From assembly GCF_001649575.2 (NCBI RefSeq), contig NC_051450.1:8986228-9050227 (forward strand): DNA of 64,000 nucleotides. The letters are read 5' to 3'. Positions 22,136-33,425 of the stretch are shown in pieces (positions within the stretch are counted from its first letter, which is position 1; every line of letters starts with the position of its first letter). This DNA is from Kryptolebias marmoratus (taxonomy: Eukaryota; Chordata; Actinopteri; Cyprinodontiformes; Rivulidae). Position numbers and translations under genes: made by a program. Below the pieces are notes generated by a model that ran no database searches, was not told the origin of the DNA, and worked only from the letters and a program-made list of their open reading frames with translations.

Positions 22136-24270
22136 TTTTGAAAATGGTTAGGTACTGGATTGAAAATGAGTGAGGACACAGCCAAAGTCCTAAGAAAAAA
22201 ATATGAAATGACCTTCAGAAGACTAAAAAACTAGTGATCAAAATATTTCAAGAAAATCTGGCTGCTTGGAAAAGAATAGAAAGAAGTAAAGGATGACTCA
22301 AGACTCAAGAAAGGAAGTCTCTGGACAGAAAATAAAACCCTAAAACAGCATGCAGAAAAGTGCATGGCATTTCCAGTGGAGATATGCTCTTTAACCATCC
22401 GTATGATGTGCGGTTGTAATTACCTGGAATTAGACAGGTGCTCATGAGTTGCAGGTTTGTAAATCTACGTAAACAGGGAGGTAGCCTAATTGACCAGTTC
22501 ACTAAATGGTCAATAAATAACGTGTTACTCCCAATTAGACTGTATCATAGGGTGTCAGTGGCAGGGACCATCTGTTCAAGCTAAAGGTGTTTGACCTTGG
22601 TTTAAAACAGTCGTAAAAAGCTCATCATGTTTCTGTGAGCCAATCTAAAGATGCTTTGTCTCGTTTTTAAAATGCTCGACTAATTTTAGTTGCTTGATAT
22701 TCTAAAGAACTTAATCAGTGGCGTGCAACTACATAAAATTCCTCTTGTTCTGCTAATTGCCTTAACTAATACCACTGCTGTCATTCTGGAGAATTTGGAC
22801 ATGTAAATGAGGGCTCAGAACAATGTGTTTTGGAAACATAGCTTGCACTAAATTTATTGTTTAAAAGAGACAGCTTTAATAGCTGTGACTATCCTACCCT
22901 TCAAGTAAAATTTATCATTGAAATTATTTGGTCTAACCGTGGTGCTGTTACAGCCGGTTTTACTAATTCTGCTTTCATAAACTGTAAAGTATTTTTTACT
23001 GTGTAAAATGACTGTGAGTGCCATCATGGAGAACCAAACTTTCCTTCACTGGTTCTTAAAACTGTGAACCAATTTTATGTCAATTATTTCACACATTACC
23101 TTAAAATTATACCAAATGTCTTTTTCTTCCTGGTGAGTGTTATTAACTGCCTATGAAATGGTTCATTCAAACCATTTTTTCAGCTCAGACGACACTTGCT
23201 TTAATAATAAAAACAAGTGTTTTCCTTCCTCTGACCAAAAATGTATAATTTCCACCTTTCCAAACAGGCAGTTTCTAAAATGCGAGAATACCAAAAGGAT
23301 GAAGGATTTTTCCCCCATAATATTTGATTATATGTGGAATTGTTAAATGTGACTTACTTCTTAAATTCAATGTCAAAACCTACCTTATTTTGAGATTTTT
23401 ATCCTTTGATCAGCTCAGCCACCATTGATGGAACTGTTTCTATTGGCCAGTAGCATTTTATTGTTGTTTAAAATCATACAGCATTGGTAATTTAGATATA
23501 CAAGCCACAAATAGTACTTAAATGGGTAGTTCCAATCTTTTGAAGTGGGGTTCTGTGAAAAGACAATGAACAAATAATATCTTACTTGTAGATAGCTTTT
23601 TGAAACAGTGTGGGGCCTGCCAGGGTTCATAGTAGAAATAAAATTTAGAAGTTTTAAAAATCTGTTCCCTAAATTTAGTTAATTTGTGTGCATGGATTTA
23701 TTAACAGACATTGTTCTGTATAGATTACTGGGTTCAGTAACATGGAAATGTTTGACAAATTCTTATTTCTAGGTTCACTACATTTTAAACAAACCATCCA
23801 ACCTCAAACACCGCCTCCTGTTAACAAATGTTTAAGGAACTGTCAGTAAGGTAACACAATTTCCAAAAAGATACAGACTGGCTTGTTTCTAATTTCACTG
23901 TTCAAATGACATTAAAAGGAGCTATAGATGTTCAAATTTCCATCTGTTGCCTTATCCAAACTGAAAACCAAACTAAGCACAACACCTACTGCACATAGAC
24001 ACTATTAGTGTTTTGATTTTTATTTGTGGCTTACAAAATTGAGGGAACAGATTCTTATGGTATTAAGATTTAATTCTACCCACAAGCCCAGGGAGGCTCC
24101 AAAAATAAAAATTTCTATCAGACTGATGAGCTAACAGTCAGTCCAAATGAAGAACAAAATTACAACTACATTCTCAAAGTTTTTCTAGCAGTCAATGCAG
24201 ACGTAATCTTATGAACTTTTACATTGCCATCAGTTTCGCTTTACATGATTATTATTATATTTCTTCTAGA
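22134..24270. other. no gene seen
   Basis: AT-rich sequence without recognised transposon or coding motifs. Frames are 71 codons or shorter. Confidence 0.5.
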
Positions 24271-24275
24271 TGTTT

Positions 24276-24810
24276 CCCGGGCTGCTACAGCTAGCTACTG
24301 CTGCTATTTACACTTGTAAACAATCACAGAATTTTGTGCAAATATTCTTGTAAAGTAAAACTAACAGTAATACGAAGGTTTATAACATAGCATTTCCATG
24401 AACGACAATGAAATGTTTTAGATTGGAGTGGTTTTAAGACAACTCTAAGCTGCCCCTAGGTGTGAGTGAGAGTGTAAATGGTTGTCTGTCTCATTTGTCT
24501 CTATATGTCCATGTGATGGACTAGCAATCTGTCCAGGGTGAACCTCCACCTCTCATGACTGCTGGAGATAGGCACCAACTCCCCACAACCCAGAAAAAAG
24601 AAGTAGGTAAAGAAAATGGAGGGATGGAAGGATGGTTTTACAACAGCAACAAGTAACTTTAGGTGCTTTTGGCTTAACTCAGACTAGCCATAAACTCATC
24701 AAAACAGTCAGAATCAAACTATTTCTCCAAACCAAGGTCATTCAAAGAGCTGTCTAAGACAGGGAAGATACTAGCTGATCATATTCTTTCTACAAAGCCC
24801 CACTTTAAAA
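24276..24810 (+). repeat. dispersed repeat family C (copy 1), split by a SINE-like copy
   Basis: The left part has CTGCTACAGCTAGCTACTGC. The right part (24650-24810) has AACTCAGACTAGCCATAAAC, ATTTCTCCAAACCAAGG, TTCAAAGAGCTGTCTAAGAC and TACAAAGCCCCACTTTAAAA. The same ordered landmarks appear at 45890-46150, 52495-53250 and 62250-62690. The SINE-like copy at 24441-24636 interrupts it. Confidence 0.6.
24441..24636 (+). mobile_element. SINE-like copy with TGGA-type tail (copy 3), 5'-truncated
   Basis: Begins inside the body (AGCTGCCCCTAGGTGTGAGT) and continues GGTTGTCTGTCTC, CTGTCCAGGGTGAACC, GACTGCTGGAGATAGGCACC and a decayed GGAGGGATGGAAGGATGG tail. The head is missing. Related bases GGTTTTAAGACAA (24430) and GGTTTTACAACAG (24634) on either side may be a mutated target duplication. 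Confidence 0.65.
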
Positions 24811-24814
24811 AATC

Positions 24815-26660
24815 ACTTTGGTATAATATACTGTTTATTATACAGTAACATTTTTTTTATTAGAGCAGGTATATAAATGGGAAACCATATGATAATGTAG
24901 ATTTGAAAAAACAAAAACAACAAATCTAATTTGAACATTTTAAATGATTGTATTTATGTCAAAATTTGCAACTTTAACCTGAGCAATCAAATTTGTGTTG
25001 TTTACAAATTCAGAAAAGACTCAAATGTCACGGTCCCAGCGTGAATAATAATATGATCTGATGGTGTTAAAAGCACCTTGCTGTTGTCATTTTGAATTTA
25101 AGGAGATGCACGATGAGCAATCACCACAGCGAGTAAGCGACAATGTGGGGCGAAGGAAATGAAGGGGAACAGGTGAACTGAGGGAGGTCACACTTAGTGA
25201 AGAGATAAATAGAGTGAGAAGAACTCACATGTGCCGGCATAACAAACAGATGGAGCGGTAAACGCTGTAGATTAATTAAAACACATTGCCTGCACTCCAA
25301 CATGCTCTTAAACTGAAACTTGAATCTTTTTTATTTATTCCTCCCCTCCCTGGATAATTTAATGTTGCTGTTTTTATACAAAAACCAAAACTTTTATTTA
25401 TTTATTTTTTTGTGTCCAAGCACTCAACCATTATGAGCACTCTCCATGTAACCACACCCTTTCTCCTGATCATAACTAATAAGTTGAGTGGTGATACATT
25501 ATTTTTATTGTAACTTAAGGAAGTCAAAAGGGAGAAACAACAACCATGCTTTTTGGGCTAATAGTCGATTGCCGAAGCTCTTAGGGCTAAAAAAGATGCA
25601 CCTCCCCCCCTTTGCAGTAATATCTTTGAGTTACTCTTGATTGGTTGCACGGCTAATGCACAGAGACAACACTTGCTGGGTAAAATCAAGCAACTCCAAA
25701 AGAGACTTCCACTCTTGTTGCCCAGGGGTCACCTGTCCAAGCCTTTGACAACAGCATTTGATCAAAAGAGAGAGACACGCATAAAATATTGTAATGCACA
25801 GGCTGCAGGGTCTACAGGAGTAATGCTGGAGTTGATGTGAGCAGACAAGACATCATATTCTGCACATGTTCTATCAAATAATCTGGACATAGAGGGATAT
25901 TATGCAAACCTTACAGGGATCTGGCGCTTTGATATCAGGACCGGCCGATGCACGCGGGGAGTCGAGGTCAGCGCTGCATTTGTTCTGTCCACGTGAATTT
26001 AATGCATCAGGAGGGACGAGATAAGTGTACGCAGGGGCTTCGTTCAACGCTAAGTGGTCTAATGAGGAGCTCTGCACATTCCGCTGCAAACCCACTTTAT
26101 TTCAGTCCAGTTGGTTCAATTTTTTTTTTTTTTTTAGCAGTATCAGACCATCTCAAACACACCGTGTTCCCTGATAATAAAGCAAAGTGAAAGTCTCGTA
26201 CCTTTTCAGAAGGTGAGATTGCAGCTATGATAGAGTGACTTAGACGTTACCGGAGTGCACTCTTCTTTTATAACCTTATTATTTGGCCACTTATCACCCC
26301 CTTTGATTCGTTGCTACAGAAGCTGCAATAATTGGACGGGAATTCGTGGAAAAAAAAGAGAAGAGAATAACCGCAAGAAGATAAAAGCTCACATGAACGG
26401 AACTCGTTCCACGTTAACTGTGTGCTGTGAAACCTTCAGGGTCAACGTTGCAATCTGATTAAACATCAACTGAAATAACTCTGTGTGAAACATCAAGGCT
26501 GAAGAGGTTCTTGAGCAAAAATACAGTGCAATTTGGACTTTTAGTTTTTTTTGCAATCTCAGATGAATCCAAAATATAACAAAATGTTTAATATGTCACC
26601 AAAATGGGTTTTATTTTTGAATATTTTGACCTTCTTCAAACTTCTTAAAACAAAATGAAA
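24815..26660. other. no gene seen
   Basis: AT-rich to about 25600. From 25880 to 26450 the sequence is unique and more balanced (candidate conserved noncoding). Frames of up to 80 codons on both strands lack coding features. Confidence 0.4.
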
Positions 26661-26663
26661 TGA

Positions 26664-26701
26664 AACAAACAAACAAAAAAACAAACAAACAAACAAAAAA
26701 A
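26664..26701. repeat. (AAAC)n microsatellite
   Basis: About nine imperfect AAAC units, an A-rich tract that precedes the 300-bp repeat family array. Confidence 0.85.
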
Positions 26702-26754
26702 ATGTCGGTCCTAAAGAACTAACAGAATTTTATGACAAGATCCTAAATTCTCAT

Positions 26755-27565
26755 CTTATGTTGCGTTGTAGCTGTTTTGGTCAAACCTTGAAAGTGACAT
26801 TACAAACAATGTCACACTATAATGCTGCATTTTGTTTAAGCCATTAACATTTGGAATATGTGTTGTGAATGACTCTTAGCTACTACCACACCAAATCTTA
26901 GATCAATAATTGGAAATTTGCCTGGGTTATAACCATTTTTATGCTGGCTAAGGCCAGTTGTCTGTGGTGACCATCTTGAGTTAGGTGGACTCCAAAAGTT
27001 AATCAGATGTAGATGTACATCCAGCGCTTACTTTCTGACAGCTTCCTTCAAATCCATTTACTCATTCATGAGTTTTTTGTTTTTTAACAAAGATTCACTT
27101 GAATAGTTAAGGTCAAATTTTTAGGCAAGGATATTGTGAAAAGTATATCACTCAATGTATGTGATGCATAATGACTCTCAGCTACTAAAACATAAAATTT
27201 GAACTCAATATCTGCAAATTGCACCGGATTATAGCTATTTTTGTGCTTGCTAAAGTTGATAAGCTGTGGTGTCCATCTTGAATCCAAAAGTTAATCACTT
27301 ATAGATCTACATCAATGGATAACTTTCTAATAGTTTGACTAAAATACATCCAGTGGTTCACGAGATATTTTGCTAACAGACAGACAGGCTTGATTTCATT
27401 AATGGCAAAGTTTAAAACAAAACCGTACTGATAAATTAGTCCTCAATGTATGTGTGAGCAACAAGGGCCCTCTGATACCAGATTTTAGTTCAACATTTGA
27501 AAAACTGAATAAGTTGCAGCCATTTTGTGCTTGCTAAGGTTGATCAGCTGTGGCGGCCATCTTGA
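26755..27565 (+). repeat. 300-bp dispersed repeat family, three tandem units (copy b)
   Basis: The start phrase TTGTAGCTGTTTTGGTCAAA is also found at 47636. Three successive units each show GACTC-CAGCTACTA..., a CTCAATATCTGCAAATTG-type line, an AGCTGTGGTGxCCATCTTGA line (26965, 27257, 27547) and a CCAAAAGTTAATCA line. The spacing of the CCATCTTGA line is about 290 bp. Units differ by many substitutions and small indels, so the array is old. Confidence 0.8.
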
Positions 27566-28490
27566 ACCCACACACACAAAGGCAAAAGACAGGCAATAAA
27601 ACTACGTATCTGCTATCTGCTACTGAACAAGGGAAATTGTGAGAACTGATCTTAAAACCTGAGACATTTGGAAGATGCGAGTTGATACAGTTGTTCAGAA
27701 CATGTAGTTAATTGCCTCTCTGACACATATGGCATCTAAAATATGATTGATTGTTGCTCGAAATATGCAGAAAGAAACCTTGATTTTTGCACAGCAGACT
27801 TATTGAGAGTTGATGAAAATTACTGCGGGGAGCACACTTGGAGACTCGCGATCGACCTCAAAACATCTGTCAGCCGTCTTCCTTCAGCGCAGCAGTCAGA
27901 TAGTTTAACTTTCGGGAAGAAAAAAATAAAAATAAAAATACCGAGCGCAGATACGCCAACGCATGTACCCACACAAACAAATGCACAAACATGTACAGCT
28001 GAGTCAGTAACAGCTGAGAGAAGTTAATTGGATTTTTTTTTTTTTTGAGCTGTGTGGAAATTATAACGTGCAAAAGGCTTTAAGTTTTTCTTGACAGCAT
28101 TCATTTTCTTCTAAACAATCATTGTTTTTGAGCAGCAGGTCATTGTACTTACCTGTCAAGAGTGGAAATTAAAAATTCTTTCCTCCTGTGGTTGTATTTT
28201 CATTGTTATGAGGGCTGTAATGAGGTAAACATAATAAATAACATAAATTGCAAACCTGGCAATCAAACAGTGAGAGAAACTGTTGATATTAGAGCTTCTG
28301 TTCTCACCACTTGTTTCATCTCCTCACTTATCCACAGTAGAAATTGAGACATATGTAAGGGAGAGCTTTCAATTGGTATCTCAATGGTAAATTAACAATA
28401 CTAAACAAATATATATAAATGTTTTTCTTTTTAGATGCAAACTATCTTGAGGTTCTAAAGCTTGTTTGTTCAGAAGGGTTTTTAATCTCC
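27566..28490. other. no gene seen
   Basis: A 94-codon ATG frame at 27743-28027 has no recognised domain, with a Lys/Ile-rich run caused by an A-rich tract. A poly(T) run is at 28032-28045. Otherwise unique. Confidence 0.4.
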
Positions 28491-28494
28491 ATCT

Positions 28495-28610
28495 TCTACT
28501 GCTTATCTGTGGTCAGGTCCAGATGAGAATCCCATATATCCCTTTCCCCAGATACTATAAAGCTTCTTCTGGGGGATCCCAAGGTGTTCCCAGGCCAGAG
28601 GGGATACATA
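28495..28610 (-). mobile_element. RTE/Rex-type LINE, extreme 3' fragment, antisense
   Basis: The minus-strand frame reads YVSPLAWEHLGIPQKKLYSI and ends GFSSGPDHR. It parallels the final residues of the family also seen at 21340-21925 (R-L-A-W-E-R-L-G-V-P). The adjacent CCATCTTCTACTGCTTATC is the family's 3' tail read backwards. Upstream it gives way to a different repeat near 28610. Confidence 0.75.
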
Positions 28611-28997
28611 ATTACCTGTGACCTCAACCTTGGACTCCTTCAACCTTGAACTCAACAGGCATCTTTGACCCATGAGATGTCCGGCTGTGCATTTCGGCAT
28701 TCCTACATGACACTGTTGCAGAGTTAGAGCACCAGGTCATCTGTGATGTTGACCTTTAATCCCATGACCTTGAAATCAACAGTGATCACCCTTGACCTAC
28801 GAGGTGTCCAGCTGTGGAGTTGTTTTTGCACGGACCTTTGACCTTTGGCCTTGAATCACCACCGAAGTTTAATCACATGTCCCTTGTACTGAGTTTGACA
28901 TTTCATGAAAATCCATTCATAACATTTTGAGTAATCTTGTGTGCAGACAGACAAACAGACACTACCGAAAATATAACCTCCTTGGCGGAGGTAAAAA
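28611..28997 (+). repeat. MITE-like dispersed repeat family E (copy 1)
   Basis: Two diverged halves share CCTTGAACTCAACAGGCATC / CCTTGAAATCAACAGTGATC and GAGATGTCCGGCTGTG / GAGGTGTCCAGCTGTG. The right end reads AGACAGACAAACAGACACTA, then ATAACCTCCTTGGCGGAGGT. The terminal CCTCCTTGGCGGAGG is near-palindromic. The reversed family is at 50488-51225. No coding frame. Confidence 0.65.
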
Positions 28998-29002
28998 TGG
29001 GG

Positions 29003-29300
29003 TCTCAAAAACATAGTGGTGTCAAAGAAGATGCTGGAGTCAAGCAGAGTCTAATGCAGCACAGTTTATTTGGAAAGAAATAAACCCAAGTACTCTGGAG
29101 GGATTATTCAAGTTCCTACTCTATTACGCTCATATTTAAACAAAGAATTCTGGGAAAAAAGCTTATTTTTACCCCAAAAAACAAAGACTTTCCAACTAAA
29201 ACCCAGACATTGAAGCCAGAATAGAACTAGCTTCCTTATTGGCTGGTTCCGGTACGTGTTTTATGTCCTGACCCATTCATGTAAATAAAGAGGACACTGC
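29003..29300 (-). mobile_element. possible antisense LTR fragment
   Basis: Reversed, the segment reads like an LTR 3' part: an AATAAACTGTGCTGC poly(A)-signal region followed by TTAGACTCTGCTTGACTCC. No matching ends or target duplication were found, so the call is tentative. Confidence 0.3.
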
Positions 29301-29359
29301 TTTTTTAAAAAAATAAATAAAAACAAAGTTTTTTGTTTTTTTTCAGATGCTCACTCTTG

Positions 29360-29480
29360 TTTATTAACACAGTTCTTACCTTGCTGCTGTATATGCATAT
29401 ATATATATATTTTCATTTGTCTAGTACACTTAGCTGTAATTAGTTATCCCATGCTTAAAAGAAAAGTCATGTAATCCCAT
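29360..29480 (+). repeat. dispersed repeat fragment, shared with 18195-18290
   Basis: CAGTTCTTACCTTGCTGCTG and AGCTGTAATTAGTTATCCCA correspond to the copy at 18195, with a short (AT)n expansion at 29396-29411 between them. Confidence 0.5.
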
Positions 29481-32141
29481 GAAAGGGAGTAAGCAGGACT
29501 AGTACATCACTAGTGTGCATATACTAAATTCAAAAAATCCAACATGGCAGCATTTGTAAAGCACTTCCTGATGTCTTCAAGTCCCAACAACAAGAGAAGG
29601 TGGGGACAGTTGATCTATCTGTATATGTCTATGGGTGACACTCAATCAAACATCTTTATCTCAGGGTGACAGTGACATTCCCCTTTTTTCTCCAAAAGTC
29701 TGCCTCTTTTTTTTTTTTTTCAAACACTTGATTGTAGCAGAAAACAATTGTGTCAATCTCCAAGGCATGGGGACGTAATCATGACATACTGGGATGTAAT
29801 GTCATTTGTATTAAAAGTGAAAAATCTGCCCCTTAAATAAAAAAAAAAACTGCTTTCTCGTGTTCTGCAATAGGTTGTACAAATCATTAACCTGCTTTTC
29901 CCTTTTCTTGAAAAAGATGTCAACGTGACCAACTATATGTACTAATGTGCTAAATGCATGTAGCTGTATGCAATAAATGGAAATAGTATTAAACTGTCTT
30001 CATGATATCCCTAAATGGGCTCTGTATAATAACAGTCATCTGTCTGCTTTAAGAGTTTTAAATCTGTGTTTGAGTCCTCACCAGTACTTCACAAGACTAC
30101 ATGACTCTCGTCTTAAGCTGTGCTAATTGTCCATTTCACGGTAGACAATTTGACCTTAAATAGCAGAACTAAAACAGTCATTTTAACAAGAGCTGCAACC
30201 CACTTCTGCTGCTGTGCGTGCTGGTTATCTATAGAACAAGCACAAAATCAAATTGTTCTCTAAGTGCAATACACCTGTTTGTTTTCTACACTTTCAAGTC
30301 GAAATGTTTCGCCTTGAAATAGGTCTTTTTATTGGAATGGTAAATGGAATTTGTCTAGACTTGTGGTCTCCTAAATGGATGGGGTTAATGTCTTCTTAAC
30401 AAAGTGTAAATGGGTGTAATTTAAAAGTGGTGTACATCATGTAAATGTCAAAATCTGCACTAACCAAAAATAAGAGTACAGTTGTATATTTAGCTTTTAC
30501 TTTGTCAAGAGATTTTTTTTTGTCCTGCCAGAGCTCGGCTGAGAGAACAAGACCTTAGACAGACCTAATTTTTCTTTGATTGCGTTGCCTTAAATATAAC
30601 AATTTATTTAGTGTGAATGTTCAGTAGAGATGCGCAAAATTGGTCTAATATTATTAGTATTGGGGAAAAAGTGTAAAAGAACATCTCTGTTGAGATAGAT
30701 AACTTTGTAACCTGCACTGGTCTACTGAAAGGACACGTCAGTCAGGAAAAAAAAAAAAAAAAATCTAAAACCTGCTGCTATACACAAACAGAAAACAAGT
30801 GTTTAGCAAGCTGTCACGTTCCTGAACAATTGCTTCCTTAAACCTAGGCAAACCGCATGTATTTGGTTTGCATATGACACCTTAAACCACCAGCCGTCCA
30901 TTTTCCTCAAGCAGACTTGTTCTTTTGTTGATCAAATGCAGGGTCGTGCAGGATAAAACCCAAGCTGCTCCCCCACATGTTGCCAGGAAACTCGCCGTGC
31001 TGAGTTTTGAGCCTCGTTCGTTTCAAACGCTTTACTCTGCCGACTGGGTTGCTGGTTGGAGACCTAGAACCAATCAGAGCATTGCACATCAGCCGCCAGT
31101 TGTCTGTGCTCATTAGTTGTGTCAGACCCACGGATAAACTGTTGCTGTTGACTGGCCTGGTTGATCAGAGGGGGTGTGGTGGGGGCATGTGATGTGAGCA
31201 AATGAAGCACAGGCTCTCAGATTCATCTGGTTTCAAAGCTACTATTATCCAAGGAGATCTCCGATAACGAAACGCTGTTTCTCACTTAATTAACAGGCTG
31301 AAACAGTCCCTGCGTATGGATTTTGCAAATGGTGCAAAACAATAAAGGAGAACATAACTATCAGGCTAAATAAGGTGCGTTTAGAGGTAACTCAGTTTTC
31401 TGAACAGCATTTTTTTTCACAGTTTTGACATGACTGATATTTTTGAACGTTAACTTCAAACTAATTAATATTGCTTGTAGTCTGAGACTGGCTACCCTAC
31501 TCTGAATTTCTTTTCAATAATTGTTTTTCTCTACATTTGAAAAAAAACAAACAAACAAACCCCAGAAGAGAATGCAGAAAATAATAAAAAAACAATTAAA
31601 TACCAATAACCAACTAGCAGGCAGCATTAATGTCAGCAATAACCAGACATCAAAGTACAAAGAAAGAAGATTCCTAATGATGCTGCTTTTATCTCCCAAA
31701 ACAAATTTTGCCCACATTTCTTTCACGTCATTTACGATTTGCTTTTTAAGACTTAAAAGTTTATTAGCAACAGGCCTGAAGAAAGTGCTAACTATTGATA
31801 TAAATAAAGGAGGACAAAGGGATTAACTTTGATTGCCCAAAATTGAAGTTAAAATGTCATGCCATGTTGTATTTTTGGAGCCAGAGTCTGCACACTAGGG
31901 GTCCCACCTACACACCCTTCCAACGCGCTAACTGCCTGTCACATTGTCAATCACAGCGTAACACAACACTTTTCTTAAAGCCTCAAATAACAACCTGAAA
32001 CTAAACATATTTTTAAAAAATGTGTCTCTGATCATACACCAGCAAGACAAGAGCTAGCCAAATCAACAAATATCGACACCTGAAAACTACTAGGGAGTGC
32101 TTGTCTTTTTTGGCTTCAACTTCCAGCTTCCATCCTGTCTC
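29481..32141. other. no gene recognised
   Basis: AT-rich with poly(A)/poly(T) runs. The 30900-31250 part is balanced in composition and unique (candidate conserved noncoding). Frames of 60-101 codons overlap on opposite strands without motifs. Confidence 0.4.
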
Positions 32142-32590
32142 TGTCATGATCCCAGGGTTTTGTTTTTGTAGTTTGCTTTGTGTTTGGCTTTTAAGTCATG
32201 ATTTTTTTTTTTGTATTTGGACATTTTCATGCATTTATCATGTTTTCTGTTCACTTGGTCTTCAATGGCCATCATTTCCCACGGTCATCCTTGCCTTTAG
32301 TTAATCATGCAAACCACTTCTTCATCTGCTCATTAACCTCAGCTGCACACATTTAGTCATCACCCCTCCCAGCATACTTCTACTCCAAGTTCACCTTCAG
32401 TCTTTCTGCCACCATGCTGTTTGTGGCCACCGCTTGTTTCCTAAGTTCTCCTTGTCAAGTTTTTGTCCTCTGCTATAATTGATTTGCTGCCCTGTCAGCT
32501 TTACGTTTTATTTATTAAAATCTTATGTTGTTATTCACCTAATTTCCTTCTGTTTGAGTCTGCATTTTGTGGTCCTTGTGCTTTATGACT
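32142..32590 (+). mobile_element. solo LTR, same family as 3318-3800, decayed
   Basis: Starts TGTCATGATCCCAGGGTTTT and ends near CTTTATGAC at 32589. Internal order resembles the first LTR: a T-rich 5' part, GCTGCCCTGTCAGCTTTACG (compare GCTGCCAAGTCAGCC at 3697), an ATTAAA signal near 32514, and TTTGAGTCTGC close to the end. No exact target duplication remains and the last bases (TATGACT) have lost the CA end, so it is the older of the two. Confidence 0.6.
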
Positions 32591-33400
32591 AGTGATGGCT
32601 GATTGAGGCTTTATTTAACCTTCGACTCATGATTCAAAAAATGATTCATTACTTAAATCTTCAATGACACAGAGCTCAAGAGGACATGTAGATGTCAATA
32701 AAACTAAGTGTAACAGAGATGTGTCTATTCTTTATTACTTTCCACCAATTTGCATGCTATGACATTCTTATTTGATGAGTCTGATTGTACCTCAGTATAC
32801 ATTCTACCTATGTTTTGTGACATGAAGCATTTAAATGGTGTTGACACATTGTAGATAGGTTATATTTATATAGACTGATGTAATTTTCACAAAGAACTAG
32901 TGAAAATATGCATTGTGAATTTTGGCAAACTATGTTTTGGGGTCCATCGGTAAAAGAGGTCTATGGGTCATTTATCTATTCGTCTTTGTTTAGTGATTTT
33001 CTATAAAACAGAATCTGAACAAAATTAATTCTTCCAGCAATAAATAACAGCAGCAACTAAACCAACCTACTCTGCAAAAAAAAAAAAAAAAGGAAAAAAA
33101 AAAGAAAAAAGAACTTGAATGAATGCCACTAAATAGGGATTATTAAAGTCCTTTGTTCTAGCTAAATGATTCACGTCAAACCAAACCAATCAGGTGGTTC
33201 ATATGAGGTCCGAAGCACTTTACGTGACTCAAATGCTTTAAACGTCAGTGATCACATGACCAAGCCATGTCTCTGCACAGTGATTGGATACAGTTGGTTT
33301 ATGAGCCGTGGCACATGTGTCGGAGCCTCAGGTATCAAAGGATTATCACTACTTACAATGTCTGGTTATAAGATAACATCTCCATTGGTGCTAATCAGAT
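32591..33400. other. AT-rich sequence, possible DNA-transposon remnant; no gene
   Basis: Begins directly after the LTR with GTGATGGCTGATTGAGGC and CATGATTCAAAAAATGATTC, text reminiscent of fish hAT-like elements, but no matching ends were found. The 117-codon frame at 33166-33519 runs into the (TG)n/G-run and is not credible. Confidence 0.35.
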
Positions 33401-33425
33401 GTGTGTGTGTGTGTGGGGGGGGGGG
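33401..33425. repeat. (TG)n followed by a G run
   Basis: Seven to eight TG units run into about eleven Gs. Confidence 0.9.

Noticed and set aside
27743..28027. 94-codon ATG frame
   Set aside because: Contains an A-rich Lys/Ile run, no domain, no splice sites, and an overlapping antisense frame.
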